The position numbers and the translations under genes are program-made. From Nesterenkonia pannonica (lineage in GTDB: Bacteria > Actinomycetota > Actinomycetes > Actinomycetales > Micrococcaceae), in contig NZ_CP080575.1 in NCBI RefSeq assembly GCF_019575955.1, positions 248,001-312,000 of the forward strand: a DNA stretch of 64,000 bases, read 5' to 3'. This document shows, piece after piece, positions 62,371 through 64,000 of the stretch (the first letter of the stretch is position 1; each line of letters begins with the position of its first letter). A model generated the notes under the pieces. It was given only the letters and a program-made list of their open reading frames with translations. It was not told where the DNA came from and did not search any database.

Positions 62371-64000
62371 TCACCGTCGGGGGATGGCGGCGTGCAGGAA
62401 CGGTATGGCAGACACGCCGATGAGCGTGTAGCCGAGGGCGCTGCTCTCGGTGTGCAGCAGGGCCCCGGAGATCACCAGCCCGGTGAACAGCACGGCCGAG
62501 ACGGCGCGTCGGCTGAGGCGCTCCACTCCGGGCCAGGCGGCGGTCCAGGTCGGGGGTGCGAACGGCGATGCGGCCGTCGTCGAGCCGTTCGGCGAGCGCG
62601 TTGAGCCTGCCGGGCAGGCGCAGGGCTGCGGCGGCTTCGGCTGCCTGCCGCGCGGTGTCCTGCAGGGCGGGGCCGCGCTGCTCGCGGATGAGCTGCTGGG
62701 CGTAGGGCTCGATGGAGTCCCAGAGGTTGAAGCGGGTGTCGAGAGTGCTGCACACCCCGGAGATCAGGGACACGGTTCTCAGGGTCAGCAGGAAGTTCTC
62801 GGGCAGCTGGAAGGGCAGTGAGCGCACCAGCTCCCGAACTCTCGGGCGAAGTCGCGGTATTCGCGGGGTCGACTTCTTTGAGCTCGGCGAACCCCATGCC
62901 CCCGAAGCGCGCGAAGAGCTCTGTCATGGCGCGCTCGAGCTCCGCGGTGTCCGCGGAGGGCAGGAGCACTCCTACGTCTTGGATGCCGTCGACGAGGCTC
63001 TTTCCGTCCCGCGATGCGGCGGCGATGAATACTCGCCGCAGCCCGTTGCGGAGGGTGTCGGGTATCTCGCCCATCATCCCGAAGTCGATGAACGTCAGAT
63101 GCCAGGCAGGCGGCGTCTCGCCCTCGGCGCTCAGGCCTGCCGGCGGGGGCCGGGTGTGACGAAGATGTTGCCGGGGTGCGGGTCGGCGTGGAAGAACCCG
63201 TAGACGAACAGCTGGTCAAACATGACGTCGGCGAACTGGGCGGCGACCTCGGAGGGGTCGATGCCTGCCTGTCGGAGCCCGTCGACGTCGTTGATCTTGA
63301 TGGCGGTGACGTCTTCGAGGGTCAGCACGCGTCGGGTGGAGCGTTCCCACAGCACCTGCGGCACTGAGACGCGGGGTCCTCGGCGAAGTTCGCGGCGAAC
63401 CGTTCGGCGTTGGCAGCTTCCTGGAGGTAGTCGATCTCTTCGAGGCTGGTGGCGGCGAACTCTTCGACGAGGGCGGGTGCGTCGACCCTGCTGCTGACCA
63501 GTCGGATGTGGGAGAGCCACCGGCCGACTCGTCGCAGGGCGGCGAGGTCCACGTCGACGATGTCGCCGATGCCGGGTCGCTGGATCTTCACGACGGCGTG
63601 TGCGAAGCCGCCGAGTTCGGCGTCCTCATCCGTGGGCTGAGCGCGGTGGGCCTGGCCGAGGACGCCGAGGCCACGGGGGCCGGATCGACCCACGAGTAGG
63701 CCTGGTCGAGCGTCGTTCCGAGTTCGGCCTCGGCGACGGCTCTGATGTGGGCGAATGCGACGGGGCTGACTTCGTCCTGCAGCCCTTCGAGCTCTTTGGT
63801 GATCTCGGGCGGGAGCACGTCAGGCGTGAGGAGAGGAACTGTCCGACTTTGATCATGAGCCCGCCGAGGTCCACGGCGAGGCGGTGGAACCGTTGGGCGA
63901 GGCGCTGCATGCGCCGGGATCGGTTGATCGCGGAGATGCGGGCCAGGCCGATGCGCGGCAGGAACAGCTCGAACCACCACAGCTGGGCGAGGTGGAACGC
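62371..64000 (-). CDS. ABC1/UbiB-family atypical kinase (partial, runs off right edge)
   Basis: AarF/ABC1-type kinase-like ATPase, N-terminus beyond the window. Seen: LMIKVGQFLSSRLDVLPPEI (KxGQ motif), VVKIQRPGIGDIVDVDLAAL, EEIDYLQEAANAERFAANF, FFHADPHPGNIFVTPG and LTFIDFGMMGEI, then a two-helix C-terminal anchor (VSAVLFTGLVISGALL). Linked to isoprenoid-quinone or lipid metabolism in characterised relatives. Breaks near 63820, 63660, 63390, 63150, 62830 and 62540. Confidence 0.85.

Noticed and set aside
1..64000. CRISPR arrays, tRNA or rRNA genes, insertion sequences
   Set aside because: No regularly spaced repeats, no tRNA cloverleaf or rRNA signatures and no transposase were seen on either strand.
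1..64000. Restriction-modification genes that would explain the GCCGGC anomaly
   Set aside because: The two small-molecule-type methyltransferases (53476-54157, 56010-56631) lack DNA-methyltransferase motifs such as DPPY or PC and belong to other pathways.

Overview
This 64 kb window comes from a high-GC Gram-positive chromosome, almost certainly a Micrococcales actinobacterium. The gene content and the rather acidic proteins are compatible with Micrococcaceae such as Nesterenkonia, but the genus is an inference. Two blocks that actinobacteria usually keep fairly near the replication origin anchor it: a NUDIX gene with the CCA-adding enzyme gene (left end and 7.4-8.8 kb), and rpsF-ssb-rpsR-rplI followed by dnaB (17.3-25.0 kb).

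Most long genes are split by one-base frame breaks, including the essential rpsR and dnaB, so the sequence looks like an incompletely polished long-read assembly rather than a decaying genome. I therefore annotate reconstructed genes that span the breaks. A second, more specific anomaly runs through the window. At many places where protein conservation demands GCCGGC, the sequence instead reads GCTTAAGC, GCTTAGC/GCTAAGC or GCTTAC/GTAAGC. This fits systematic miscalling at a modified GCCGGC motif.

Layout. 1-513: NUDIX. 680-7302: an accessory module with a TetR-type regulator, an amidase and a branched-chain amino acid/amide-type ABC transporter (permease, lipoprotein binding protein, fused permease-ATPase, ATPase). 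7.4-16 kb: CCA-adding enzyme, GT87-like membrane protein, lipoprotein, DUF418 protein, ABC exporter and a NarL-type two-component system. 15.9-19.1 kb: M18 aminopeptidase, then the rpsF-ssb-rpsR-rplI operon. 19.1-22.1 kb: a stand-alone condensation-domain protein divergent from an alpha/beta hydrolase, then a roughly 600-base non-coding stretch with DnaA-box-like sites. 22-25 kb: a flavin (LLM) oxidoreductase, a small membrane protein and dnaB. 25-33 kb: DJ-1/PfpI protein, galactokinase, Ohr peroxidase, and an acyl-CoA group (EtfB-EtfA, CitE-like lyase, acyl-CoA dehydrogenase). 32.6-38 kb: M20 peptidase, a fused beta-phosphoglucomutase/GH65 phosphorylase, and a double-hotdog thioesterase. 38-51 kb: CPBP protease, MATE exporter, CGNR regulator, SRPBCC protein, CrtI-like oxidoreductase, LysE/LysG exporter-regulator pair, a second LLM oxidoreductase and unassigned membrane proteins. 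51.5-55.2 kb: UbiA prenyltransferase convergent with a type III PKS-methyltransferase-FAD monooxygenase operon. 55-64 kb: FMN reductase, methyltransferase, DUF3253, DUF421, DoxX, cation efflux, SelO, aldehyde dehydrogenase and a UbiB/ABC1 kinase that runs off the right edge.

The most system-like parts are the type III PKS cluster (probably a phenolic lipid or quinone), the amidase/transporter module inserted beside the NUDIX-CCA pair, and two LLM flavoprotein genes preceded by nearly the same TTCAAATYTGAA palindrome. I saw no rRNA, tRNA, CRISPR array or insertion sequence.
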